From Henricia sp. BOLD:AAB3569 (Eukaryota; Echinodermata; Asteroidea; Spinulosida; Echinasteridae), in assembly GCA_037783545.1 (NCBI GenBank), contig JBBELK010000305.1:310001-374000 (forward strand): a DNA stretch of 64,000 nucleotides, written 5' to 3'. Positions 39,722-54,700 of the stretch are shown in pieces. The translations under genes were made by a program, and so were the position numbers. The notes beneath the pieces were generated by a model, which saw nothing but the letters and a program-made list of their open reading frames with translations, did not search any database and had not been told where the DNA came from. Each line of letters begins with the position of its first letter. Positions within the stretch are counted from its first letter, which is position 1.

Positions 39722-42700
39722 GTGAGTTTCTCTGACATTCTGAATGGAACGGATCTTTTGCACAAGGTGGCAGTCACAGAGTCACTGTGCATCATAATAA
39801 TAATAATAATAATAATAATGATTAGATTTGTATAGCGCACATATCCACCCTGCAGGGTGCTCAAGGCGCTGTTACCATTATTACCGCTGCCATCAGGGAA
39901 TCACCAGAACCATTTCGCTTCAACTAGGTGGCTGCTGGTCAGGCGCACAACCCTATCAGCAGTTAGATTGTGGCATTTCCCTTAACAGCTTCCCATATAT
40001 CACTTGGGTTGACAAGGCAACTGGGATTAAGTGCCTTGCCCAGGGACACAGACACGTTGGTCGAAGTGGGGCTTGAACCCCCAACCTCTGATTGGGAGTC
40101 CCGCTTCATACCCACTAGACCACACGCGCTCCCATCATGCACGAGAAGACACATTATTGATCTATTGTCACATTATTTAAATCTATATGAAAACCTGCCC
40201 CTGTCATTGCCACCGGTGCAAAAGGGTCAATAGAAACGGTCAATGAGATGCAGCATTGTTTGCAGCGGTCAAGATGGCCTTGGTCTCGAGATTATTTTCG
40301 GCATGGCTCTGGTCTCAACCGTGTGTGATTTTGAGCATATTCACCACTGGCACGGTCGCGTTGAAATCGAGGCTTTCCTGGCATACAACATATTTTACAA
40401 CGAACAAAAGTCAAGTTCACAGCAACCGACATGGTAACAGCACGAGGAAGTCATTGTTCATGTAAGGAACGCCTCGCTGCTTTGCCAATATGGCGGTTCC
40501 GTGATGGCAGCGGTAATAATGGCAACAGCGCCAGGAGCACCCCGCAGGGTGGACATGTGCGCTACATGTATATAAGAATCCACCATTATTATTTTAAAGT
40601 GGTGAATTGGTCTCAGGCCCGCTGTTTAGCTCGAGACCAACTCATCACAGCCAATTTTAAAAATCACTTTGTTTCAAGCAAGATTTCTCGTACCTAATGG
40701 AGTTTGTTTTTAAAAAGAAAATGTGATTCATCCTCCTGTGAGCATAGACCTTTCCACAAATGGCACTGGAGAGATTTTGCACAAAAGTGTAATGGCCAAG
40801 TGGGCAGTCTTTATCCTTTCTACTTCACATGATAAGCTTGGAGTACATTATTTTCTTGTCTTCCATGTTGGTGCCCTACGTTCGAATCTCCATCCAGGCC
40901 AGCATACATTTTTCGGTTCATGTTTGATCTGATTGTTTTCTCTGCAATATTATGTGCAACATAATAGACATATTGTAAAAAAGTTGTCCTCCCGCCTCTA
41001 AAACTGTGCATTTATTCCCACATTTCTAAAATACAAACATGACAAAACTGTTACCGGTACTGGTATGTACAATATGTCATTAGTGAAGTAAAGGGCCATT
41101 ATATCATTTGCAGATAAAACATGTTTTCACAAATTCCAGGAACAACATCATTACATATCTAAAGAATAATGTTGATAAACTGCCTTGTAGAAATTTCTAC
41201 TCCAGTAGATGGAGTAATACTTCAGAAAACCTTAAAAATCCTTGCATGGTTTTTGTGTTAAATGAATGGTAAAAACAATTGTTTGCCAACGATTTTATTT
41301 TTTAAAAACATTTTTAGTTGGCAATTTTTCCCACAAAAGTACCATCTTACACTGGAAAAAACAATCATGTGATGTTTGTTACCATTGCTATCAACACTTT
41401 TAGTCAGGTTCTTCTTGTAAACTCAAGATGTAAAATATTGACTATGCAAATGTGTTTTGGGGCTTTTGCTGTTGATTGGTGTAGAATAAGCCAGAATTTT
41501 TTTTCATTACTTCACAGGTCAAGGAACACAGACGGAAGTTGAGAAGAGAAGAAAAAAAGAGCGGGAACAAACCAAGGCAAAAGAAGGATATTGGTGTTCC
41601 CAATTTGGCTCCATTCAAAGAGAATATATTAAAAGAAGCAAAGGATCGTAAGGAAAAGGTACAATACATGATCCATTGGGTTTCTCAACAAGACTTATTT
41701 TCAGTGTTGTAGTCGAGTACTTTTCAAGTACGTGTACATGTACAATGTACCATGTCATTTTCTTTATTTTACTAACTGAGTCCCTGTGTACATTATCGAG
41801 TCAAAAGGTTGTTATATAACCTGAATAGACCTGTTGTGTGATAGATTTGCATAAATCCTAGAGTCCCGCCCTCGCACTATGGCGCTTGCATACGAGTGAG
41901 TCAAGGACCAGACTATCGGGCAAATCGGGCCGTTTCCAGGTGGTGCAAGCTGGTATATAGTAATCGGCGCGAAAGTCTGTGCTGTACCTGGAATACTCCG
42001 CACATTACTCTATGCATTTTTAAGGTGGACCATTCGAAATTACATGTTGAAATGAACATGTTAAAACATGTACTCATTGGGAATTTTCGTCCTAACGAAA
42101 TAGAACGTGTTTTTTTTACTTAAAATTGATGTCAACTTTAAAAGCTGGAACGTTTCCAAACTGCAATGATGCATTCAAGAAAGTGGAGAAATGATTTTGG
42201 GTTATGTGACTGGTTTGAAGTTGCCGATCAACATGTTCAATCAACATGGTCCAGCTTAAAAATACACATGCGAGGTATTCCACGTACCGCACGGTTTCCA
42301 TGTACCAGGGTGCACCACCTGGAAACAGCCCGATTTGCCAGGTATAGACCGTATTGAATAGCCGCCATTTCGTGGGGCACCTTTTCTTACTTAAACAGTT
42401 CAATATGTGCAACCATGCATGTCCTCAAGGAACAAAGAAACTGCCCCACGAAATGGCGGCTATTCAATACGGTCTATAGCATGGTGCTTTACTCACTCGT
42501 ACGCGAATGCCATATAGCGCAAAGGCGGGAAACTAGCTTTTATGCAAATATAAGGCGTGACTCTAGGATTTATGCAAATCTATCACGCAACTGGTCTATT
42601 GCATGAACCTACAAATGTGTTCCACCTAAACATTGAGATACATAGGTGGGTGGTGCCATTGGCAGTCGACGGCTAGATACACTGGGTAATCTCTTTACGA

Positions 42701-45700
42701 AAGAAAGCTCTGGGACACAACACACTGGACCAATGGCTTTACATCCCTTCCAAAGGATGGAGCAATTGTGGTTGAGTGCCTTGCTCAAGGGCACAGGTAC
42801 CATGGCCAGGTATCGAAGCCGCAATTCAATGAAAATCACTCGGCCACAGTATCCCTTTGCCCACAGTATTTCTTCCATGTTCAACTCAGTGAAATTCGTT
42901 TGTGCAAGCACACTCATAGCTTGACTCATCCTTTTTCAAATCTTGTGTTCAGTAAGGGTGGCTACGTACATGTACTTTGGATAACTTTGGTTATTGTAAG
43001 AACTCTGGATGCAGCAATAGGGCGACAATTGGGGAAGCCTTTCCCCGGGGACCACCGAAATTTCGGCAAGAATCACTCAAATTGACAACAAATTTCTCTA
43101 CCCAAAGCTTCCAAAAATGGTTACAGACCTAAGACAGACAGTTCTAGACCTAATAAAAATGGTTCTCGATTTAAACAAAATGGTTTTTGACCTAAAAAAA
43201 TGGTTTTTAATCTCAAAAATATTAGGGCGACACCAAATTGTCGCCCTATTGAGCGTGTCGCCCTAATATAGCTTTTTTACACACAAATTGTCGCCCTATC
43301 CTAGCAAACAGAGTTTTTGACCTTCATCACAAGGAACATTAATATTTGACATTAGCAAAAAGCTCAGAGGAGTAATAACACACACTACATACTCCTACTT
43401 GTTTACAATTAGTGCTTTTAGATTCGGAAATGTCATGATCACAAATCGAGACGAGGCAAAGTGGCATTGAAATTTATGAGAAGCTACATAACTTCAAAAA
43501 TTATCTATGGTAAAATTTCATCAATTGATGTGAAACACTTGCTTTGTTTGTAGGTTTGAACATTCAAAATGGCCGCCATCAACCTGCCAATAAAGTCCAC
43601 TTTCCTGCCTCCCTTGTGTGATCTTTACACACAAGTGTAAATATAATAACAGTTTTGTCAGCAAATTTTGTCTTGAATGGTCTGAACCAGAATGTCATAC
43701 TTTAAAGTAAACCTTATCGAGTTTTCAATTAGCGCTGGGAGTTACCGTTTATTTTTCTAAACGTTTAAACGTCAATTTAACGTTAGTTTAAACGTTTAAA
43801 CGAATAGTAAACATAACAAAAAGTAAAACTTATTACCGCGCTCGCAATATAAAGTTCTTTGACCTTGTATCATGTGCATTCGCGCGGCGCGGCACCTCTG
43901 ACACTTTATTGAATTGGAGCATACATGATGCGCAGGCCACGAAAGTTCAGCTAGGCTCAAACCCTGCAGTGAGAGAATGGAATCAATAACAGTTCCAACA
44001 CAACTACGATCGTCGGCTTCACAGTGTTTACCGCCCTGCTATTTGAATTCAACTTGCAAGATGAAACCGAAAACCGTCAGTAAAATTGCTTCCGCCCACG
44101 AACGCAACTGTACATCTTCGGCTTGAAACCACAAGGGTTACCGACCGTTGGGCTCATCACAGCGGTATGCTGCCTGATTCTTTCAGAACGAAACTGCCTC
44201 TTTAGAAATTTCCGGCGGCGCAAAACGGCCATTAGATCTTTGAAAAAGGGAGGATCGTTTTTCACAAGTTGGTTTCGGATATCTGAACGGATAGTTACAT
44301 TTCGGTCGTTTAAACGTTTACACGGTCGCAGCACTATTTTCAATGCATCAATGGATCGGATTAGATGACAAATTTTGCCAGTGAAGTGTGCGTAAACCTA
44401 TGAGGCAGATGCTAAATGACGGATTTTTCACTAATTTTCACGAAACCCAAACAGTTCAAGAATCAATCTTTCAGCATTTTTTCTTTGAAACATATCAAAC
44501 ATACTGACCAGCATGTCCCGAACCAGAAATGTAGCAAATGTGAGAAATCATTGGGCATTCCCCTCGTGGCGGGAGAGTCGGTGTACATGGACTCGCAGTG
44601 CAGCACACCCAATCAACCAGTGCCATGCCTGTACGGCGTGAGTTGCATTGCGCATACCGAGCTGCGAGCATGGTACTCGAATTCTCAAACTACGAGAGGC
44701 ATCCAGCTTTTGGCCTTAACTTTTTTCCCAACTGGCCAACGGGGCCAGTTAGCTTAAGTCTTCACTGGCCTGTCGGCGTTTCAAGTGGCCCGGTTAAAAT
44801 TTCTGGTTGTTCTTTTTACACACAGTAACCTTTAATGTTTGCAATAACCACATTTGAGTGAATAAATTAGGTAGTCATAAGGTTCTCCCCAGTACAAGTT
44901 TTATTTCAACTGGACAGCCGGACCTTTTGGGGTGGCTTTCCAGCTGGCCCGAGACAATTTCAACTGTCATTTGACCAACGGACCAGTGCTAATTCGAACG
45001 CTGGCATCCCTAACGATTTCTCACATTTCTGTTTTGGGCCATGCTGGTCAGTATGTTTGATATGTTTCAAAGAAAAGATTACTGAAAGGTTGATTCTTGA
45101 ACTCTGTTTGGGTTTCGTGAAAATGAGTGAAAAAAACTGTCAGTTGGCCTCCGTCTCATAGGTTTATGCACACTTCGCTGGCAAAGTTTGTCATCCAATC
45201 CCATGATGCATTGAGAACATCGATAAGGTTTATTACAAGCTTGCTCATTGACACAAACAAGATTTCTTTATTTTGCTTTGCATTTGTCTCAGGAGGAAGA
45301 AGAAAAGAAACGTCAGAAAGACCAGCGTCTTAAGGGAGTTATGAAACTCCGCAAGCTGGGAGACGTTCAGAAGGATGCTGAGGCGAGAGCTAGAGAGTTT
45401 GAACGAAAGGTAAAAGACATTTACATGTAGAAGTTGAAATTGTATAGGGCCTATAGACTAATCCGACGAAAGAAAACTGCGGTGTATCTCCAAGGTATTT
45501 ACATGACGTCACAATAGAAATACACCGCAGTAACAATGGAATAATCACAAGAGGGCGGGCTCACCAAATGTTGCTCGGATTACACTATACATCTCCTTTT
45601 TTAAAGCCCCAATACATTTATTTATTTATTCCATTTATTTACCCAGGGTGTGCCCAGATACTTACACTAGAACTGGTTTCCATTGGGCCCCTACAAACAC

Positions 45701-48700
45701 TCATAAAAACAATAAAATAATAATTATATTTAAATTAATTAATCTCGCAATTGTATTAGCAAGCACAAACTGGAACAAGATACAACTACAATGTCAAAAT
45801 TCACTAAACATCAAAACGCCACAAAAGGTGTATGTACGTGACACTTTTTAGGAAAAAAGCATAACATGCACCCCCAACCACCCCTCCCCCCAACCCCCGG
45901 CTCCTGGATAAAACTTTAATTATGGCAATCAAGTCACACGACTCCGTAAATTAGCGTTATCCCTCAAAATTCCATCATGTGAATATTATGTACACATTTG
46001 ACGAAGTGCCGATTTGAATAAACTCAGAGAAGACATAGTTCGGCACAAAGGTTGTTCCAAAAGGCGTAAGACTCCTTTCGTGCAGTGCCTTTTCGGCAGA
46101 TTGACAAGTTTCAGTATTATTCTGGCTGCACGTTTGAGACATTTGTTCAAGACATCCGACAAAACTTCCATACGCATACATGTCATTGCTTCAATGAGAT
46201 GAAGATGCACAAGTGAATTCAAGGTCAAACAATTCTTAGGATGTCAATAAATATTCTTGGTGCTTTTCTCCATGCACTCATTATTCCCCACCTCTAAAAC
46301 TAAGCATTTTGTTGTTCTCCAGGCTTCTTTTAGTACCAGAAAGAATTAAAAACACCCTCTAAAAGTCGGTAGTTATCTGAGCAGTATGTTTTATTGCCAA
46401 CAGCAAGGGATGATTCCATCATTGGAGAATTCGTTCACACACAGTGTGAGAGAAGCAGAGACATCGCGTAAGACGTACTACAAGGAATTCAAGAAAGTCC
46501 TGGAGGCATCCGATGTTGTGATTCAAGTTCTTGATGCAAGGGATCCGCTTGGTTCCCGCTGCCCTCAGCTGGAACAGGCTGTCCTGTCGGGCGGAATCAA
46601 CAAGAGAATGATACTGCTTCTCAACAAAATTGGTGAGTCTTGTTCCTCTTAAAGGGCCTGTGACGTCCTAAACAACTTTATGCCTAAGCTTTGCTTCATA
46701 ATGACGGATTACTTGTTCTGCAAGACATAATATTGTTCGTTTGGATGTAAAATCAATAAAAGGTGGCATTTTTCAACTTTGAAGATTTCATTGAAATAAA
46801 TCACAGACAGAGGGCGCTGTTTTGAGTGCATCACATAAGGAAGACAGAAGGGAAAAGTTAAGAAAAAACATAAGACTTCAAGTTGGACTTGTGGCAAATT
46901 GCTGCAGTTTCTACCTCCAGTTTTGTCATGGCTTACAGCAGGCAACATGTAAAACAAACTCAAACAGCCATGGATTACAAAAGTTTCAGGAAAATTGAGA
47001 AAAAAGTGGAATCTTTTGTGCACAGTTCAATGTGATTTTCCTGTGTTTGCCTCTTGTGACATCGTGACCTTGGTCATGAATATGCATATTTTCATTAGCA
47101 TAAAAACTAAAAACCTTTGTTTTAACCCCCAAAGTAAGCTCCAAATAGGATTTTTATGACTTTAACTGAGAAAAGTGGTTTTAAAGCATAGATTTCATTG
47201 ATAAAAATCCTAAATAAGGGGCCCTTTAAGCCCTGTTATATCATTTGCAGTGTTGATAGCAGGGCAATCCTGGAAATTCAAATGTACACTTCAGAGACTT
47301 TGAGGGCTTGTAATGCTTCACGTATTCAAGTTGTTTGATTCTAAACACATGTTTTTGAAGCATCATTGATGGAAGTGTAATTTCTGAAAAAGTGATTGCA
47401 ATGCCATTCTCAGTATTAAAGGAGTGTGACCAGATCACTTTTTTTTTACCCATAACTCCCCGGGACTTACCTTATGGGTCATGAGATTTTTATATCATAA
47501 CATCCGTTATATTTTTCCTGAAACTCCCGCGCTTCTAGGCCGCATATTTCCGAGGATATCGTCGAAAATCCACCGATTATTTGTAAACTAATTTTCCAGT
47601 ATCAACGTTTATCCACTGAAAGTCGACTCGATAGTTTTGTTAAATTTGTTTACTAGAAATCGCGAATGTTTTCGGGTTTTTGGGACATGGGAGGTGTGTA
47701 TGGGAGTTACTTGATAATATTGGTAAGTTACATCAAAAACTATTTTCCAGAAACTCTGGTCATGCTCCTTTAAGTGTGTAGGGTCCCTAATACTCCATGA
47801 ATACGTCCGAAACCGAGATATTTTTGGATGTACCACGCAAATTGAGAATGGCATTACGATAAAACGACTTGAATACGTGAAGCATTACAAGCCCTCAAAG
47901 TCTCTGAAGTGTAAATTTGAATTTCCGGAATTGCCCAGTAACAATTCTTCCCGTGTAAAATGATACTTTAGTGGGGAAAATGCTTTTTATTTAAAGACAA
48001 AAATGTGTGCAAACGTTTTTTTACCACTCATTTTTAAGGTTATCTGTTATTTACTGCATCTGTTTGGCTAAAATTTCTACAAGGTAGTAGTTATGTAACG
48101 CTGTTCCTGAAATTTGTAACATTTTGGATCGCACAACTGCAGCTGTTTCACAAAAAACATGGAGGCTGTCTTGAAAGAATTATGAAAATTTAATCAGCAT
48201 TAAATGTATTAAATTATGTTTAAATGTTTTAAAAATGTGGAGTATTTTCCTGTCGCCTTATAAATAATAATCTCACAGAGTATAAAAAAAATTGCAGTTG
48301 TTGGGCTCCAGGCAGGCTCAGCTTTTCACTTCATACATATCACTAAGTCATATTTAATAGAATGACAAACAATCATGTGCCATTGTTACAGAGTCTAAGT
48401 GAAACCTGCCATTCCGGCCACCTCCATACAAAGACCACCTGGCTATGTTTGACTATACATGTACACATGTTGGTTGTTCTTATTTGCAGATCTTGTACCA
48501 AGCGCTATTGTAGAAAAATGGCTAAAACACTTACGGAATGAATTCCCTACAGTGGCATTCAAGGCCTCGACTCAGTTGCAGAGGCATAATTTGGTAAGTG
48601 TTTATCCCCCTCCCTTTTTAGTGTGAAAAGGCTGTAATTTACCAAAGGTATAAAAATACATGCACTTATTGTTAAAGGTGAAATTCTTCTTCTCCTGCCC

Positions 48701-51700
48701 CCTTCCCTGCCCCCCCCAAAAAGGTTAATTGTAACAAAATACATACATGTACATGTAAGTGACCAAATGTGGGTTAAGAGAACATTCTGATATTTCTTAG
48801 ATGAAGTAACTATTAAGGCTCTCTCACACACTAAAAAATCTCTGGTGCAAGCGGCAGGAGCTTCACGAATTGGTGAATTCAAGAATCTCGGGAAAACTCG
48901 TGGGACAACTCGGGATGATTTGTGTAACTCTGGCACAACTCGTGGCGACAATTTTAAACATGTTTAAAATTTCGGCCACTAGTTGCTCACAGGTTGGCAA
49001 TCTTGTACCAAACTCGTGCAACTCGTAGGCCACTCGTACGGCTTGTGGTAAACTGTATCACATGAGTTTGGTTAGAGTTTGGTACGAGTTACATGTATAA
49101 GACTTCATGCACGAGTTGCAAGAGTCGGTGAAATTCCACATAGTTTGGCGCCAAATCCCATGCAAATTGCCGAAGTCGGGTAACTCGTACCAAACTCGTG
49201 CCACACTCGTAACTGATTTGCAGTAAGTTCCAAAAGCTTGTAGTAAACTGGTGACTTACTTGGGGAAACTCCTGCCTAATTCGTAATAACTCGAACTCGT
49301 AAAACTCGCAGTACACTCGGGACAACTCGTACCAGGCTCGTATCAAATTCGTAACCGACTCGTACCAAAATCGAAATACTCAAACATTGTGATGCCAAGG
49401 GTTTTACCAGGAGTTTCTCGAACTCGCCAACTCTTGAATCTCGCGCCTGAGATTTTTCCGTGTGTGAGAGGGCCTTTTCATTGGTGTGATTGAATTTAAT
49501 TGAGAATTGCTTGCCCTTTCCTGACATAATTTATCAGCACTTTATGCTCAGTGCAGTGTATTTCCAAGAACAATGTCACAAATTCATACATGCAGCATGC
49601 ACGGATGGGACTTGAACCCACAGGCTTCTGCATTCTAGAGCAAACCTATTTTAAAACCACTCAACTACTGAGCAGTGTTGTCTGGCCGGTTCAAATTAAT
49701 CTTTGTGTGGAAATTATCTGCATTCATACACCCTGAACTTGGTGTTTCTTTAGTGGTTTTAATGGTGTCGGATGTACATTTATTATTCAGGGAAATAAGT
49801 TGATGCTTTGCATTGTACATCTGGTAATTTGGGCAGTGGTAAAACCTGACCATTTTCCATTTTATCATCGTCTCGGTAAAAGCTTCCCAAAAATGTAGTC
49901 CAGTGCGGACACAACTTTGGACAGAAATAAATTCATGTCATGCTTGTTATTGCTATCAACATTTGTTGTCATTGCTATCAACACTTTGAGTAAGATTTTT
50001 CTTTTCAACTTACTTTTCAGGTTACTGCAAATGATGGGCCTTTAACATGAAAAATTCCAGGAATCTTGGGGTTAAAAGTACTTACAATAGCAGGATATTT
50101 AGCCAGAATATCGAAGGGGTGAAAACCGTCAAACTTCCACAGTTTTAACCTTTTATAATATTTTTTTTCCAACAGTCCCAGAGTAAAGTCCCAGTGAATC
50201 TGTCCACCAAGGACTTGTTGCAGTCCAGTCGTTGTCTTGGAGCCGATACTCTGATGAAACTACTCAATAACTACTGTCGCAATGCTGACATCAAAACTGC
50301 CATTACTGTGGGAATTGTGGGTAAGATGCTCAGACTCATTTTTATGTTCTCACCTTGAAATATCTTTGGGATTTGAATGTTGTGCTGTGGGATGCAGTAG
50401 GTGGAGCTCAGTGGTTTTGTAGATAGTGGAGTGTTTCAAAATAATAACATGAACATTCAAATTCATGCCGTGTAACAGGACTGCCCGGAAATAACTACAG
50501 TAAAATCTCATTAAGTCGAAACTCAAGGGAATGTACGAAAACTTTGAGGTATCCAGAGTTCGAGTTAAACGGAGGTCCCGATTTGCTCCTTCCATTCGAG
50601 TTCCAACGCTCGAAATATGTGCACCATATCGCTAGCCTATACTAGCCATAAATGTGTATGCTTGGACTCGATATTTACCCCTTTTCAAGTCTTTTCCAAG
50701 CTAGAAAATCAGCAGGTTTCACATGATTTCTTGTATTTATTGAAGGTGTATTTTCTGTGATTGTATTTTGTACAAAAGTGTTTTGTGTCTTCTTTTGGGA
50801 TTCTCGGCGAGCGTAGGCATAACGTACACGTACGTGCACGACACGCAGTTTACGTGTCGGTGCTTTCCTGTGTCAATAGAGGGCGCACTATTGTCCACTG
50901 GCACTGCTTGCAAGGCAAGCGGCAACTTTCATTTTTTAGTCGGCCCGGCGGTATCAATCGGGCACAAACGAAACCACGCATCGCGTGCCGCTTGTGGAAT
51001 CGATCATTGCATCAATGGCAGTGGGTATGCTGTTCGTGGCTGTTGAATGCTACCACACGCGCGAAATGTGCCAAACCACGCCTGGACATCAATTGGCCCC
51101 GGTACCATTCAGGCGTTCCAGGAAGGCCCGATTCATTGCGGTTACGAGTTCGATTGCATGCGTGTTTGCATTTCTTGACTTGCTCGATGAAAAGAGAAGT
51201 TGAAATTGACAGTTGTGACACATGAAGAGCTTTTCACACTTCTTTGTGATCGTGTCGGAAGCGGTTTCTTTTGGGACTAGCTGAAAACAATTTCGAGCTA
51301 AACGGAGTTACTCGTGTTGGAAGTTCGAGTTACGGGAGTATTCGTGTGCACAAAATTCTATTCTTATGTCGGGAATGTGCGATCACTTCGAGGTAAACGG
51401 AGTTTCGAGTTATCCGGTTTCGACTTAACGCGATTTTACTGTATTAGTTACATTGTATTTCATGTCTCTCATGACAGTCCTCGTGTGCTGGGGCCAATTT
51501 CATGGCGTTGCTTAGCACGAAAATTTGCTAAGCACAAGATTTATTTGCTTTATAAAATGGATTACAAGCCAAAATTATACACCAACTTGTGTTCTTCGCA
51601 AGAGTAGGAGAATACCTTTCAATACACATCACTTACGATTTTGGCTGGCAATCAATTTTTACAAAATAGAGGAAACAAATCCTGTGCTAAGCAAATTTTT

Positions 51701-54700
51701 GTGCTAAGCAACGCCATGAAATTGGCCCTCGGGCATTACCAAGCTTATGTGCAAAATTTTTTAGAAATGTAAGGCCCGCTTCAAACGTCGCGCTTATGCC
51801 GTGTCGAAATAAATTCAACTTGGCACGACATTGGTACAACGTTAGCACAGCAGTGGCTTCAAACGTCAAACTTAATTGCAAACTCCCAGTCGAGCTTAAA
51901 TACATCCAACATGGCGGATGAGTATTGTGCACGTCATGGACGTTGTGCACGTGTGTTTTCCATTCTGTCCATTGTACGTCGCCATTTTATTATTTTGATG
52001 CACTTGTTTGTTGGTTATTTCTTTACTCACATACGTGCTGCGAGCATGCGCATTTCTAGTCGGAACAAAATTGCGGACCAACTTAGAACTGAAATTAAAT
52101 TCGACACGGCAGAAGCACGACGTTTGAAGCCAAGCCGTGATTGTGCCCCACTAAATTGAGTTAGCACGGCAGACCCTGTCGAGCTAAAATCTTCTGCCGT
52201 GTCGAACTCATTTTCTTGAGCCAAATGGCTTCAAACGTCGTGCTTGTGCCGTGTCGAAATAAGAAAATCAAGTTAAATTTAATTCGACATGGCATAAGCG
52301 CGACGTTTGAAGCGGGCCTAAGTCTCACAGGTAATACTTTTTGCTTCAACTGAAGAGTATGCTATGCGTAACACCATATTTGCTGATTTGTCACTTTGGT
52401 ATTTATTAACTGAAACAATTAATGACCCTGCTGAAAAGTACCTTAACATTGCTGCGAGCATGCGCATTTCTAGTCGGAACAAAATTGCGGACCAACTTAG
52501 AACTGAAATTAAATTCGACACGGCAGAAGCACGACGTTTGAAGCCAAGCCGTGATTGTGCCCCACTAAATTGAGTTAGCACGGCAGACCCTGTCGAGCTA
52601 AATGGCTTCAAACGTCGTGCTTGTGCCGTGTCGAAATAAGAAAATCAAGTTAAATTTAATTCGACATGGCATAAGCGCGACGTTTGAAGCGGGCCTAAGT
52701 CTCACAGGTAATACTTTTTGCTTCAACTGAAGAGTATGCTATGCGTAACACCATATTTGCTGATTTGTCACTTTGGTATTTATTAACTGAAACAATTAAT
52801 GACCCTGCTGAAAAGTACCTTAACATTGCCACTTCTCAAAATGCATGGTGTGCACTGTACTGGTTCAGAATTAGGACTCTCTGGTTGATATGTACTGGGT
52901 TTCATGTTATTTTGAAACACCCCTAAAGCCAGGGGCGGATCCAGTGGGGAGCGCACGCCCCCTCATTTTCAAAACAAAAATAAATAAATAAATAAAAATC
53001 CACTTTTTGTGCACACTTTTCCTGCTTAAAGTGGTTAACTATTGCCCCAGATCGCACCACAGAGCATCTATAATCCATCTAGAAGCCGTTAGGGCTTTGC
53101 GCTACGCGCTCGCTATTTCATTGTCATCATCATTTCATGCTTAAAAAATCCTGGATCCGCCCCTGAAAGCGTAGCGTACATCGACCTTGCAACTTGCAGC
53201 AACTTGCAGCAACTTGCAGCAACTTGCAGCAACTTGCAGCAACTTGCAGCAACTTGCAGCAACTAGGAGCAACTGGTCAGTTGCTTAAAAAAGGTGATGT
53301 ACATGTACATGTACATGCACTTGCAACTAGCCCTGGACGATATCGAAAATTTTGAACTGCGATATTATCGTCGGATGATATCGCCGATATGACTATATAT
53401 CGTCAAGATTTTCAAAAAATTAAACAACCTTGTTAACAATGAACCAAACGAGAAAACGACTACGCAAAAACGATGAAATGACTTGTCATTTAAAATAATA
53501 TTGCTGAAGTTGAAATACTTTGAAGTTCCATCATAGGAAACAAAGCGGCCGAAGTCTGAAGAAACAGCGCATTATCGATCAGCGGCAGGAGGGCGACAGC
53601 GTGAGCCTTCCTCTGTGATCCATTACTCTGATTGGCCAACTGCACTGAGAGCCTGAAAATGGGCGTTATTTTGAGAGTCAAGATGACTGGCTGGGCTGCT
53701 GGCCGGGTGTCCGGATTGGCTGTTGGTTTAAATAAAACTTCCCACAACCATGATGTTCGTGACAAACAGATGGAAGCTTATCTTAGGACGTACTTGTACA
53801 TTGTATTAACTTGTTGTTGTTAGCATCCTTTGTGGAATACCGTCTTGGCGGCGTACAAAGCAATAACCTCTACCTTGTTTTTGGTTTTGAGTGGGGGGAG
53901 GGCGCGAGTGTCTGCTAATCCGACTGTCAATCATTCTGCGGTCAGTTTTCAGTTCTTATTAATCTCTCCGGGCCTGGGTGACTGGAAAATAATCATTCTC
54001 GAGACATAAGGGAGGGAGAGCATGTTTGAAAACAGTAATCAGGCTGTGATTGCGAATCCCTGGTACCCAGTACCCACTCATTTTTGGATAATAACTACCC
54101 TTATGATTTCTAACAACTATTTTCACGTTTACTACTGAATACAATTATGCGGTACAGGTAGTAAATAATATAAAGGTTATCAGAACATCGCGAAAAGTCA
54201 CACAATACAACTTTTTGGGAGAACAAAAAGAATGTTTTTATTTACACATGACTCGATCACAACTTGTTTAAGGCTCAACAAATTAAACGCTGATGGGTTT
54301 TGTCTAGAGCGTGGTGAAGATGGACCAGCAGTGTCACTGTCAGAGCCTTCCTCCTGTTCAGGATCTATTTGATTCAGCATTTCAGCAGATGGGAGGAGTA
54401 CCGGTGGAAATTCTTCAGAACCAACGAAGTCGGTGTTGAAAATGGTGATGCTGATGTGAAATGTTGGGTTATTTATGAGCCAGAGGCTTCATGTATAGCT
54501 AAGGCTGACGCGAAGTTTGTTGTTTACGGACGCAGATTAAGAAATAAACAAAACAGATGATGGGCGCCACTGACTGGCGTTGTCTGTGATTTATTGTCAA
54601 GACCGTGTTGGCTTTATTCTCTCAACTAATTCAGACGACTAAAGTCAAAGACCCCTTAAAATGTATTTGTAAAGGTTTATTGAATCGTCTTTGTGGCGGC

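Noticed and set aside
50761-51225. 154-codon ORF in GNL3 intron 6
   Set aside because: It lies wholly inside a pogo-like element, has no transposase motif, and is overlapped by three other open frames.
52027-52611. Related ORFs of about 65-97 codons in the duplicated region
   Set aside because: They are readings of the Harbinger-like MITE and its tandem duplicate; the same frames appear in the copy at 666-995.
53181-53264. CRISPR-like array
   Set aside because: Ten-base units without spacers, in an animal gene intron and subterminal to a transposon.
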